Part shown: piece after piece, positions 1-5,840 of the stretch
Position numbering within the stretch: position 1 is the stretch's first letter
Layout: each line of letters opens with the position of its first letter
Assembly (NCBI GenBank): GCA_024650095.1
Contig: JANKMV010000020.1
Coordinates: forward strand, 1 to 9,479
Source of the DNA: Bacillota bacterium
GTDB taxonomy: Bacteria; Bacillota; Dethiobacteria; Dethiobacterales; Dethiobacteraceae
Direction: 5' to 3'
DNA: 9,479 nucleotides
The notes under the pieces: generated by a model
The model's input: only the letters and a program-made list of their open reading frames with translations
Database searches by the model: none
What the model was told of the DNA's origin: nothing
Made by a program: the position numbers and the translations under genes

Positions 1-13
1 GATTCTAACAACG

Positions 14-1723
14 TTAATTATTATTTGAGGCTTCCTCTGTACTCCCACTGCTCACCTCTTTTTTGCTGATTATGTCCACAAATGATTGCGGCGGATCGAC
101 TTTCCACACGTTGTTTTCCATGACAATGGTAAAATGTTCAGCAACCATGGTTACTATCTCATCATTGACCTTTAGTTCCATGTCAACGGTAAAGCGACCA
201 TCTTGCTCTGTTGCAATGGATGTATAAGCTTGCAGAGAGCTCGTCCAACTTTCAACCCATGCTTTAAATTCAGTTTCACTAACAACAAAATCTCGTACCT
301 GCCAGAGATACACATCACGCCAATTCTTTGTTTTCACGGCATCAAGGTAACTAACTAAAGCAGTTTCTGCTGTGCGACCAAGCACATCATGGCTTTTTGC
401 TAAACGTTGCGCAGCGCCTGCAGCTGCCCGTGTCTTAGCTTCTGATGGTGTTAAGAAAGATCCGCTGGAATATCGATTAGCGGCATTCCAAATCAGAAAC
501 TCATCAATGCCCAGATCCAAGGCCGCATCTATTTGGGCTCGCACTTCTGCTGGACCATAAACAATATTTCCTTTAACCCAAGAGGCTGTAAAACTTTGCA
601 ACCATGGACGAATTACAGCTGGCGTTTCCAGTGTGGCGTTACGCTTAATAGCGTCTACGAGAGCACGATTAATGGTGCCCGCTGGGTTGGCATCCGGTAC
701 AGAAAAGCCGAAATATCCTGGCCCATAGTGACTGGGATAAATCATGGGACAAATAATATCCACCTGCGGTGATACCTTCTCCCAATTCTGCCCAATCCCA
801 TCAGCATCTCCCTTTGAAGTTGCTATGACACCAAAGACATCGGCAGAAACATGCACATTGTACTCTTTGAGTTGTTCTTGAGCATAGGCAAGAAAGCCTT
901 CAATCGCCTCATCCTTGGCACGCCCATTAGCTCCGGGAAACTCTGCTTCACGGTCTACTCGCTTAGCATTTTCCGGGAAACGCACATAGTCAAATTGAAT
1001 TTCACGAAAGCCCTTTATGGCAGCTTCTTTAGCAATGGCAATGTTGTAATCCCATACATTTTTCTCGTATGGATTAACCCAGGCAAAGTTACTAGGATCG
1101 CGCCATTGCCCACCACCATTACGCTTCTGAATCGCCCATTCCTTTTTCATCTCAGGTAAGTGGGGATCTCGAAAAACCACTACCCTCGCAATGGGATAGA
1201 TCTCACGCTCATTTAACTCCGTGAGAACCGCATCCATGTCCTTAATAATTGCACCTTTATTTGCATTCATCTCATTTATAATTTCAATTTCACTACGATA
1301 GGTCATCAAACCATGATCATTTTTAACATCAATGACCATGGTGTTTAATTCCGTTGCCTCAATCAGAGTGACTAATTCTTCAAAACGATTCTTACTTGCC
1401 ACCATATGACCCGTAACATAGATACCTTTTGCTTTAACAGCAGGATTATCCCTACCGTCAACAGGGGGTAGGGGTACAAAAAAAGCACCTAGTTGCTCCC
1501 GCAAAGCGGCCTCACGCGCTACCCGTTCTTCGCGCTGACGTTCTTCCTCTAGATTCTTCTCTTCCTCTTGCCGTTGCCGCTCTTCTTCCGCATCGATTTG
1601 TTCCTGCTCATCCTGCGGCTCTTGATTACGAGAAAGGGTATCCTGTAAACACCCGGAAAGAACTATCAATGATAAAACCACCAGTGTGAGCAATATTCTT
1701 GTTGTCCGACCTTTCTTCTTCAC
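14..1723 (-). CDS. Lipoprotein with DUF4015 putative glycoside hydrolase domain
   Basis: This is a predicted surface lipoprotein of 569 residues. The N-terminus has a basic start, a hydrophobic stretch at about 9-23 and a lipobox LSGC with the lipidated Cys at 25. Residues about 32-75 are a charged Glu/Arg/Gln-rich stretch, probably a coiled coil or spacer from the membrane. Residues about 97-420 match the DUF4015 putative glycosyl hydrolase family (TIM-barrel type): IYVTGHM near 101, FDYVRFP at 244-250, ADVFG at 294-298, MIYPSHYG at 327-334 and FLIWNAAN at 409-416. The acidic residues in FDYVRFP and ADVFG are candidate active-site positions, by inference. Residues about 450-548 look like a small alpha+beta NTF2-like domain; this is tentative. 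The start is GTG, preceded by GGGGGGAT at 5 bases spacing. The substrate is unknown; a cell-wall or exopolysaccharide glycan is plausible. I am confident of the family, not of the activity. Confidence 0.87.
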   Translation of the reverse strand: MKKKGRTTRILLTLVVLSLIVLSGCLQDTLSRNQEPQDEQEQIDAEEERQRQEEEKNLEEERQREERVAREAALREQLGAFFVPLPPVDGRDNPAVKAKGIYVTGHMVASKNRFEELVTLIEATELNTMVIDVKNDHGLMTYRSEIEIINEMNANKGAIIKDMDAVLTELNEREIYPIARVVVFRDPHLPEMKKEWAIQKRNGGGQWRDPSNFAWVNPYEKNVWDYNIAIAKEAAIKGFREIQFDYVRFPENAKRVDREAEFPGANGRAKDEAIEGFLAYAQEQLKEYNVHVSADVFGVIATSKGDADGIGQNWEKVSPQVDIICPMIYPSHYGPGYFGFSVPDANPAGTINRALVDAIKRNATLETPAVIRPWLQSFTASWVKGNIVYGPAEVRAQIDAALDLGIDEFLIWNAANRYSSGSFLTPSEAKTRAAAGAAQRLAKSHDVLGRTAETALVSYLDAVKTKNWRDVYLWQVRDFVVSETEFKAWVESWTSSLQAYTSIATEQDGRFTVDMELKVNDEIVTMVAEHFTIVMENNVWKVDPPQSFVDIISKKEVSSGSTEEASNNN

Positions 1724-1929
1724 CGTATCCCCCCGTAAGTTTCTCTATACTTATACTCTAGCCGGAGGGGACAACCCTGTCGAGCACAGAAAAATGCGTT
1801 TAAACCAAATCTATCTAATCTAGCAAGCATATAGTAATCATTAACGCTTAAATCAGCCCCTTTACGCAACAATCCTAATTTAAACAAAAGTAAAAAAAAT
1901 AGGTATGTTTTCAGTTCCCTTGCCGCGCT

Positions 1930-1985
1930 TTTTGCTACTGGTTACGTTCGCCACTTGCTAAGTGATATAATTTTGTTACCAATGC
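1930..1985 (-). repeat. Structured repeat, copy 1
   Basis: Read on the minus strand, this copy begins TTGCATTGGTAAC directly after a terminator T-tract, contains the inner hairpin CACTT-AGC-AAGTG, and closes with GTAACCAGTA. The outer stem ATTGGT/ACCAGT has a U-G wobble as minus-strand RNA, but would be a C-A mismatch as plus-strand RNA. That favours the minus strand as the structured one. The segment that follows holds AAGGGAA, as in the loops of the other copies, but without a clear GAAA...TTTC stem. It is the most diverged of the four copies. Confidence 0.7.
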
Positions 1986-2014
1986 AAAAAAAAGCACCGG
2001 CTTTGGGCCGGCAC
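1986..2014 (-). terminator. Rho-independent terminator of the small CxxC gene
   Basis: On the minus strand an 8-bp stem, GTGCCGGC against GCCGGTGC with a CCAAA loop, is followed at once by eight T residues. Two of the stem pairs are G-U. It lies about 42 bases past the stop of the 49-residue gene. Repeat copy 1 begins at the end of the T-tract. Confidence 0.88.
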
Positions 2015-2056
2015 ATATGATATCGTTATACTTTTTACGTATTTACTTCATTTTAC

Positions 2057-2206
2057 TTACGCTGATAGTTGACCTCCCGGTCCCCCTGCACAGGGCCGAG
2101 GGGGGTTTGCATATGAAGGTGCACAGTCCTCACATACTTCCCTCCCATCAATGCTGTAAAGATCGTCAGGCGTAACATCGGAGCCACACATGCTACAAGT
2201 ACTCAT
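2057..2206 (-). CDS. Small CxxC zinc-ribbon-like protein, 49 residues
   Basis: This short gene was read directly from the bases. It has an ATG start, an AAGGAGGT ribosome binding site with a 6-base spacer, a good sigma-A promoter upstream and a strong terminator downstream, so it is very probably expressed. The 49-residue product has two CxxC pairs, Cys4/Cys7 and Cys25/Cys28, separated by 17 residues. This is the spacing of a small zinc-binding knuckle or ribbon. After Cys28 comes a Pro/Gly-rich tail with one more Cys (39). It has no signal peptide and no membrane segment, so it should be cytoplasmic. I do not recognise a named family. The zinc ligands suggest nucleic-acid or protein binding, which is inference only. 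Confidence 0.85.
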   Translation of the reverse strand: MSTCSMCGSDVTPDDLYSIDGREVCEDCAPSYANPPRPCAGGPGGQLSA

Positions 2207-2244
2207 GAAGTTACCTCCTTGTTAAAAATTTAACTTACACTACT

Positions 2245-2272
2245 ATTATACCCGAATTGTAGCAGAATTCAA
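2245..2272 (-). promoter_or_regulatory. Sigma-A type promoter for the small CxxC gene
   Basis: On the minus strand, TTGAAT (2272-2267) and a perfect TATAAT (2250-2245) are separated by 16 bases. Transcription would start near 2238, giving a leader of about 30 bases before the ATG at 2206. Confidence 0.75.
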
Positions 2273-2458
2273 CTATATTCACGCAATTCTTAATATTTTT
2301 TATTGTTTTTCATTACGGGCACAATTAAGAGAGAACACTACATAAACTCAAAACGCTCTTCAGTTCTGACTTTTGAGTGATCTTTTACCACAAAAGTAAT
2401 GGACAGATATAGCGCATATATAAGAGAAGTGCGTCACTGTGACGAAGGTAAAGTGTAG

Positions 2459-2489
2459 GGAACGGCCTTGACTCGGCCTTGACCGTTCC
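2459..2489 (-). terminator. Hairpin after the ftsEX operon, possible terminator
   Basis: GGAACGG and CCGTTCC form a 7-bp perfect stem around a 17-base loop. The stem and loop also contain two direct copies of GGCCTTGAC spaced by TC. It lies about 90 bases beyond the stop of the last gene of the ftsEX operon. There is no T-tract on the minus strand, so intrinsic termination is uncertain. It could instead protect the 3' end of the mRNA or bind a protein. Confidence 0.4.
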
Positions 2490-2506
2490 TCACTTATTGC
2501 TATATA
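2479..2506 (+). promoter_or_regulatory. Possible plus-strand promoter, antisense to the DUF3048 gene
   Basis: TTGACC (2479-2484), a 16-base spacer and TATATA (2501-2506) fit sigma-A spacing on the plus strand. A transcript from here would enter the DUF3048 gene from its 3' end as antisense RNA. The -35 box overlaps the 3' arm of the hairpin at 2459-2489. Sequence match only. Confidence 0.3.
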
Positions 2507-2577
2507 AGCCCGGGTATAATCTGGATTTATATTTTGCGTATAAAGTAATCAGGCATCAACGAATTAACCACCTCATG

Positions 2578-3981
2578 CTAAGGGCGAACAATTTGAATCC
2601 ACGTTTGTCCAAACACTCGTTCAATCTCTTGGCCATCCTGGTAGTAAAAACGTGTAGCTGAACCCTCACTGCTTTTCTTCCAGATACCACGAAAATACTG
2701 ACCTTGCGAGTAAAAATCAATGGCGCCCTCACCCACAAGTTCGGCCGTAGCTCTACCCGCGAAGTCATTGTAGTGTGGCGTATACTGCACAATGATGTTT
2801 TTAGCCTGAATAGCCGCACCATTACCATCGAGATGTTGTTTGCCATTAATATAGCGATGGTAGTACCCTCGACTCGCCACATATTCGTAGCCCACACGAA
2901 GTGAACCGCTATAGCTATAGGAAAAGGATGTTCCCGTTTTTCCCTGGCGACTTAAAAAAGCTGGGCGGACAACCACGGCATTAGATGCAGATTCGGTCTT
3001 CAACTCTTTCAAGTTTACATAGAGATTATGTGGTGCCCGGCGGGAATTATCACGATAAAAAGCTGAACTACTTGACTTTAGAGCATCGGAATTTCTCAAA
3101 TTTAACTCTGCAATCAATCTTATATTATCTCCACTACCGCCAGCATGGACAAAGCGTACTCCATTCTCCAGCGCTAGCGAGATGTTATGCTGTCGGGCAC
3201 TGCGCATAGGACCAACCTTACTGGGAAAGTAGGCAAATAAGGCTAAGTAGCGTGTTATCCGGCCCTCCACCTCATACTCATACACCACATTGGCTTGGGC
3301 AAGGCCATGTTGCGGCCTCGCAGCAGCATGGTTATCAAGCACCACACCATATACCGGTTTTACTTCGGCCTGTGGAATACTTTGTCCCAACTCATCCGCC
3401 AACTTTCCTTTTGCGGCGAGCAGAAGTTTTTCCATTTGTGATTCTTGATCGACTAAATTTTTGCGTTCGGCTTCAATTTGAAAACGTACGTCCTTCAATT
3501 TTTCTTTTTCCGACTCCATGGCAAGCTTATGTTCTTGCAAGATTGCATATTCGTCTCGCAACGTAGATACAATCTCCGCATCTCTACCCAAGATACGGGT
3601 TAAGTAAACTAAGCGCAAGACTAAATCGCCGAAGTCTTCCGCATCTAACACCACATCTAAATAAGAAAGATTATCAGACATGTACGCGGTACGGACACGA
3701 TCACCAAAAATTCGATTTTTTTCCGCTAAACTCAATTCAGAAGCCGCCAGCTCTGTTGCTGTTTTATCCAATCGAATTTCAGTCGCCTTGAGTTCGTTAT
3801 TGAGTTCGACAACTCTTTTCTCTCTGATGGCAATGGCATTCTCTAGTTCTTTAAGAACAAGTTCTAATTCCGCTATTTCCTTTTTTGTTTCCTCTGGGCT
3901 TCCAAATACTGGGATGTTAAACAACCCCGTTAACAGGCAGACCAGTAGTAGGGTGATGATAAAATTACGCTTACGATACAT
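2578..3981 (-). CDS. Secreted coiled-coil protein with DUF3048 (YerB-type) domain, FtsEX partner
   Basis: This is an exported protein of 467 residues. Residues 1-27 are a signal peptide with no lipobox Cys. Residues about 30-195 are a long coiled coil. It is broken near 100-127 by a segment resembling the hinge of the PcsB/CwlO/EnvC family (RTAYMSDNLSYLDVVLDAED). Residues about 208-467 are a DUF3048 domain, with VVLDNHAAARPQHGL, VGPMRSAR, VHAGGS, RAPHNLYVN and a C-terminal GQTWIQIV. Canonical FtsEX partners carry the same coiled coil but end in an M23, CHAP or NlpC/P60 domain. None of these is present. The start is set by AAGGAGG 6 bases before the ATG at 3981; upstream in-frame starts lie on or above that site. 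It follows ftsX by 16 bases. The inferred role is a cell-wall factor gated by FtsEX; the DUF3048 activity is unknown. Confidence 0.88.
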   Translation of the reverse strand: MYRKRNFIITLLLVCLLTGLFNIPVFGSPEETKKEIAELELVLKELENAIAIREKRVVELNNELKATEIRLDKTATELAASELSLAEKNRIFGDRVRTAYMSDNLSYLDVVLDAEDFGDLVLRLVYLTRILGRDAEIVSTLRDEYAILQEHKLAMESEKEKLKDVRFQIEAERKNLVDQESQMEKLLLAAKGKLADELGQSIPQAEVKPVYGVVLDNHAAARPQHGLAQANVVYEYEVEGRITRYLALFAYFPSKVGPMRSARQHNISLALENGVRFVHAGGSGDNIRLIAELNLRNSDALKSSSSAFYRDNSRRAPHNLYVNLKELKTESASNAVVVRPAFLSRQGKTGTSFSYSYSGSLRVGYEYVASRGYYHRYINGKQHLDGNGAAIQAKNIIVQYTPHYNDFAGRATAELVGEGAIDFYSQGQYFRGIWKKSSEGSATRFYYQDGQEIERVFGQTWIQIVRP

Positions 3982-3987
3982 AGTCAT

Positions 3988-3994
3988 CCTCCTT
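3988..3994 (-). promoter_or_regulatory. Ribosome binding site fixing the DUF3048 gene start
   Basis: AAGGAGG on the minus strand abuts an ATG at 3987 and lies 6 bases before a second in-frame ATG at 3981. Only the second has workable spacing, so translation should begin there. This removes 21 residues from the longest open frame and leaves a clean signal peptide. Confidence 0.85.
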
Positions 3995-3997
3995 CCA

Positions 3998-4882
3998 CTA
4001 AACCCGTAGAAATTTTCGTACAGAGATGAGACTACCGATTCCACCCATTAACGTACCCAATAACAAGAGACCGACAAAAATCGGTGCCAATTGCTCCACA
4101 GAAGTAACAGGTCTTATGAAGAAAGCAAAGGCATCCTGTCGTAATGATGTGGCTAATTTACTATAAGCAAGCCCTAATGCAATTGTGGAAACTAATGTCC
4201 CCACCCACCCCATTGCCATTCCCTCTAGCAAGAAGGGAAAGCGAATATACCAATCACTCGCTCCCAAGTATTTCATAATGCCGATTTCTTCTAAACGGGC
4301 CATTACTGAAAGGCGGATCGTGGTCACTATGAGGAAAACGGCACCTAGCGCTAGCAATACACTAATACCAACAAATAAAGTGTTAAGCCAACCCGTAATT
4401 TTCAAAATGCGACCCACCAGTTCTTCACCATAATCAGCCATTTCCACCCCCGGCATAGCGCGGATGGACTCGGCCAAGCCTGCAACTAGGGCAGTATCTG
4501 TTGCTTTAACACGATAAGCATCCGGTAAGGGATTATCTTCTCCCTTCAATCCAGCTAAAAGAGCAGGATCTCCTAAAGAATTGCTAAATGTTACAAGACC
4601 TTCATCCTTTGAGACAAAGGTAACGCTATTAACACCTTCTAGACTATTGATTTGCTTTTGCACAGCAGACACATCCGCATCTGCGTACAAGAAAACTCCA
4701 ATTTCCACATTGGATTCAACATTACGAATAAGTTGTCCCGCATTGACGGCCATCAAAAGAAAGCCCCCGAGAATAGCTAATGAAACAGCAATAATGCACG
4801 AAGTTACGACGGCTAACCAAAAGTTTCGTTTTAAAGAAACCACGCTTTGGCGCAGACAATATTTTAGCGAATTAATGTTCAT
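3998..4882 (-). CDS. ftsX: Cell division ABC transporter permease FtsX
   Basis: FtsX is the membrane subunit of the FtsEX complex. It couples ATP hydrolysis by FtsE to an extracellular wall-hydrolase partner. The 294-residue protein shows the family topology: a cytoplasmic N-terminus, a first membrane segment at about 22-45, an extracellular domain at about 50-165, and three C-terminal membrane segments (about 167-190, 218-240 and 265-288). The conserved cytoplasmic loop motif EEIGIMKYLGASDWYIRFPF precedes the third membrane segment. The ATG at 4882 is preferred because GGGGGAG lies about 9 bases upstream. The longer in-frame start at 4909 lacks such a site. The gene overlaps the end of ftsE by 11 bases, so translation is probably coupled. 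The extracellular loop is the expected docking site for the coiled-coil DUF3048 protein encoded next. Confidence 0.95.
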   Translation of the reverse strand: MNINSLKYCLRQSVVSLKRNFWLAVVTSCIIAVSLAILGGFLLMAVNAGQLIRNVESNVEIGVFLYADADVSAVQKQINSLEGVNSVTFVSKDEGLVTFSNSLGDPALLAGLKGEDNPLPDAYRVKATDTALVAGLAESIRAMPGVEMADYGEELVGRILKITGWLNTLFVGISVLLALGAVFLIVTTIRLSVMARLEEIGIMKYLGASDWYIRFPFLLEGMAMGWVGTLVSTIALGLAYSKLATSLRQDAFAFFIRPVTSVEQLAPIFVGLLLLGTLMGGIGSLISVRKFLRV

Positions 4883-5561
4883 CCCTATAACTCCCCCGTT
4901 TCTCGTCACGATTCAAGTGGCCGGCTTCCAGAGAAATTACTCTTTTTTGCATTCGATCAACCACATCCCAAGCGTGAGTGGCAACAATCACTGTCGTCCC
5001 ACCCTGATTAATGGTCTCAAATAACTCCATTAACTGCCATGATGTATCTCGATCTAAATTTCCTGTAGGTTCGTCCGCTATGAGAATTAATGGATCCTTA
5101 ACTAATGCCCGTGCAACACCAACACGTTGCTGTTCTCCGCCGGATAGTTCGGCAGGAAAGGAACTACCTTTATCCGCTAAACCAACCTTTGCCAATGCTA
5201 ATGGTACCTTCTCCTGAATCTCTTTCGCTGATTTACCCAATACCTCCAGAGCAAAAGCAACATTTTCGAAGACAGTCTTTTGTTTTAAGAGACGAAAGTC
5301 CTGAAAAACCATGCCAATCTGTCGCCTGTGTTTTAAGAGCGCTGCCTTTTCAAAAGTAGCAATATTTTTTCCGTCAAAGAGAATTTGCCCCTCTGTGGGT
5401 AGCTGTTCTCGAAAAAATAACTTAATCAGCGTACTTTTGCCTGCTCCACTTGGCCCAACCAAAAAAATAAATTCCCCATGCTCCATTTGCAAAGAGAAAT
5501 CAGCCAATGCAGGCGTGTCACTTCCCGGATAAGATTTTGTTACATCTTTAAATTCAATCAA
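4872..5561 (-). CDS. ftsE: Cell division ATP-binding protein FtsE
   Basis: FtsE is the cytoplasmic ATPase of the FtsEX complex. The 229-residue product has all ABC motifs: Walker A GPSGAGKS (36-43), Q-loop Gln near 87 in MVFQDFRLL, signature LSGGEQQR (139-146), Walker B LILIADEP (158-165) with a D-loop NLD, and the switch His in VATH (196). Length and the N-terminus [13 protein letters not shown] fit FtsE closely. The chosen start is the TTG at 5561, because AAGGGGTG lies 6 bases upstream. A GTG at 5570 is part of that ribosome binding site. The weak start codon may keep expression low. The gene overlaps ftsX and follows repeat copy 2. I see no clear promoter in the 90 bases between that repeat and the gene. 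Confidence 0.95.
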   Translation of the reverse strand: MIEFKDVTKSYPGSDTPALADFSLQMEHGEFIFLVGPSGAGKSTLIKLFFREQLPTEGQILFDGKNIATFEKAALLKHRRQIGMVFQDFRLLKQKTVFENVAFALEVLGKSAKEIQEKVPLALAKVGLADKGSSFPAELSGGEQQRVGVARALVKDPLILIADEPTGNLDRDTSWQLMELFETINQGGTTVIVATHAWDVVDRMQKRVISLEAGHLNRDEKRGSYRDEH

Positions 5562-5567
5562 ACTTAG

Positions 5568-5575
5568 CACCCCTT
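5568..5575 (-). promoter_or_regulatory. ftsE: Ribosome binding site fixing the ftsE start
   Basis: AAGGGGTG on the minus strand lies 6 bases before a TTG codon at 5561. The GTG at 5570 is inside this site and has no usable site of its own. The TTG start gives the usual FtsE length and N-terminus. Confidence 0.75.
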
Positions 5576-5651
5576 TTTCAGATCAACCCTCTCAATACAA
5601 AATTCGACTCATTACCAGATAATCCTCTCACTTAACAAATATTTGTAATAA

Positions 5652-5692
5652 GAAACGCGCATTAATTCGATTCCCTTTTTCATGCGCGTTTC
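5652..5692 (-). repeat. Hairpin of repeat copy 2 with conserved loop
   Basis: GAAACGCGCAT and ATGCGCGTTTC form a perfect 11-bp stem. The minus-strand loop contains GGGAATCGAAT, shared with the loop between copies 3 and 4 (GGAAATCGAAT). The stem sequence differs from that copy except for the GAAA/TTTC base. On the minus strand the stem is followed by TTTCTTATT, so it could act as a weak terminator or attenuator upstream of ftsE. Confidence 0.7.
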
Positions 5693-5694
5693 AA

Positions 5695-5759
5695 TACTGG
5701 TTACATTTAGCCACTTTCTAGCTGGAAGTGATGCAATTAGCGAGCATCGCACCCAGCAA
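5695..5759 (-). repeat. Structured repeat, copy 2
   Basis: On the minus strand it begins TTGCTGGGT and ends with GTAACCAGTA, giving the shared outer stem with one bulged G. The inner hairpin CACTT/AAGTG is kept. This copy has one extra small hairpin, GATGC/GCATC (5730-5734 and 5744-5748), that the other copies lack. It lies between the tex terminator hairpin and ftsE. Confidence 0.7.
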
Positions 5760-5761
5760 GA

Positions 5762-5792
5762 GCGGCTTCCCCTCGTGAAGAAGGGAAGCCGC
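5762..5792 (-). terminator. Hairpin terminator after tex
   Basis: A perfect 10-bp stem, GCGGCTTCCC and GGGAAGCCGC, surrounds an 11-base loop about 50 bases past the tex stop. On the minus strand only TCTT follows, so it is a weaker intrinsic terminator than those at 1986-2014 and 8188-8222. Repeat copy 2 begins directly after it. Confidence 0.65.
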
Positions 5793-5840
5793 AATGCTTA
5801 AGTTAAGTCTATTAGATTAAACTGACCGCAAGGTTCAATT

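Larger units (their letters stand above)
1724..2056. other. Intergenic region holding a repeat copy and a terminator
   Basis: This 333-base gap upstream of the DUF4015 lipoprotein holds the terminator of the small CxxC gene (1986-2014) and one copy of the structured repeat (1930-1985). The rest (about 1740-1920) is AT-rich. It must contain the lipoprotein promoter if that gene is transcribed on its own, but I see no convincing pair of -35 and -10 boxes. The best candidate is TCGACA, 17 bases, then TAGAGT just upstream of the gene, which is weak. No ORF with a ribosome binding site was found on either strand. Confidence 0.5.
2273..2577. other. Gene-free region rich in inverted repeats
   Basis: About 300 bases lie between the stop of the DUF3048 gene and the promoter of the CxxC gene. 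No ORF with a ribosome binding site was found on either strand. The region holds several inverted repeats: ACTCAAAA/TTTTGAGT (2346-2353 and 2371-2378, 17-base loop), CTTTT/AAAAG (near 2382-2396), the odd palindrome CGTCACTGTGACG (2432-2444), and the hairpin at 2459-2489. Possible uses are a non-coding RNA, an operator region or an inactive remnant. The sequence does not decide between these. Confidence 0.5.

Noticed and set aside
2290..2500. 6S RNA or another housekeeping RNA in the gene-free stretch
   Set aside because: The inverted repeats do not form one long interrupted hairpin with a central bubble, and no matching promoter and terminator pair was found.
2479..2661. Plus-strand open frame of 60 codons at the end of the DUF3048 gene
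   Set aside because: It is largely antisense to the coding end, starts with a weak codon inside a hairpin and has no ribosome binding site.
5576..5650. Sigma-A promoter directly upstream of ftsE
   Set aside because: The best match, TTGTTA then TAATGA at about 18 bases, is weak in both boxes, so I do not list it as a feature.
5612..5794. Minus-strand open frame of 60 codons upstream of ftsE
   Set aside because: It lies across the terminator hairpin and repeat copy 2, has no ribosome binding site, and its product has no recognisable features.
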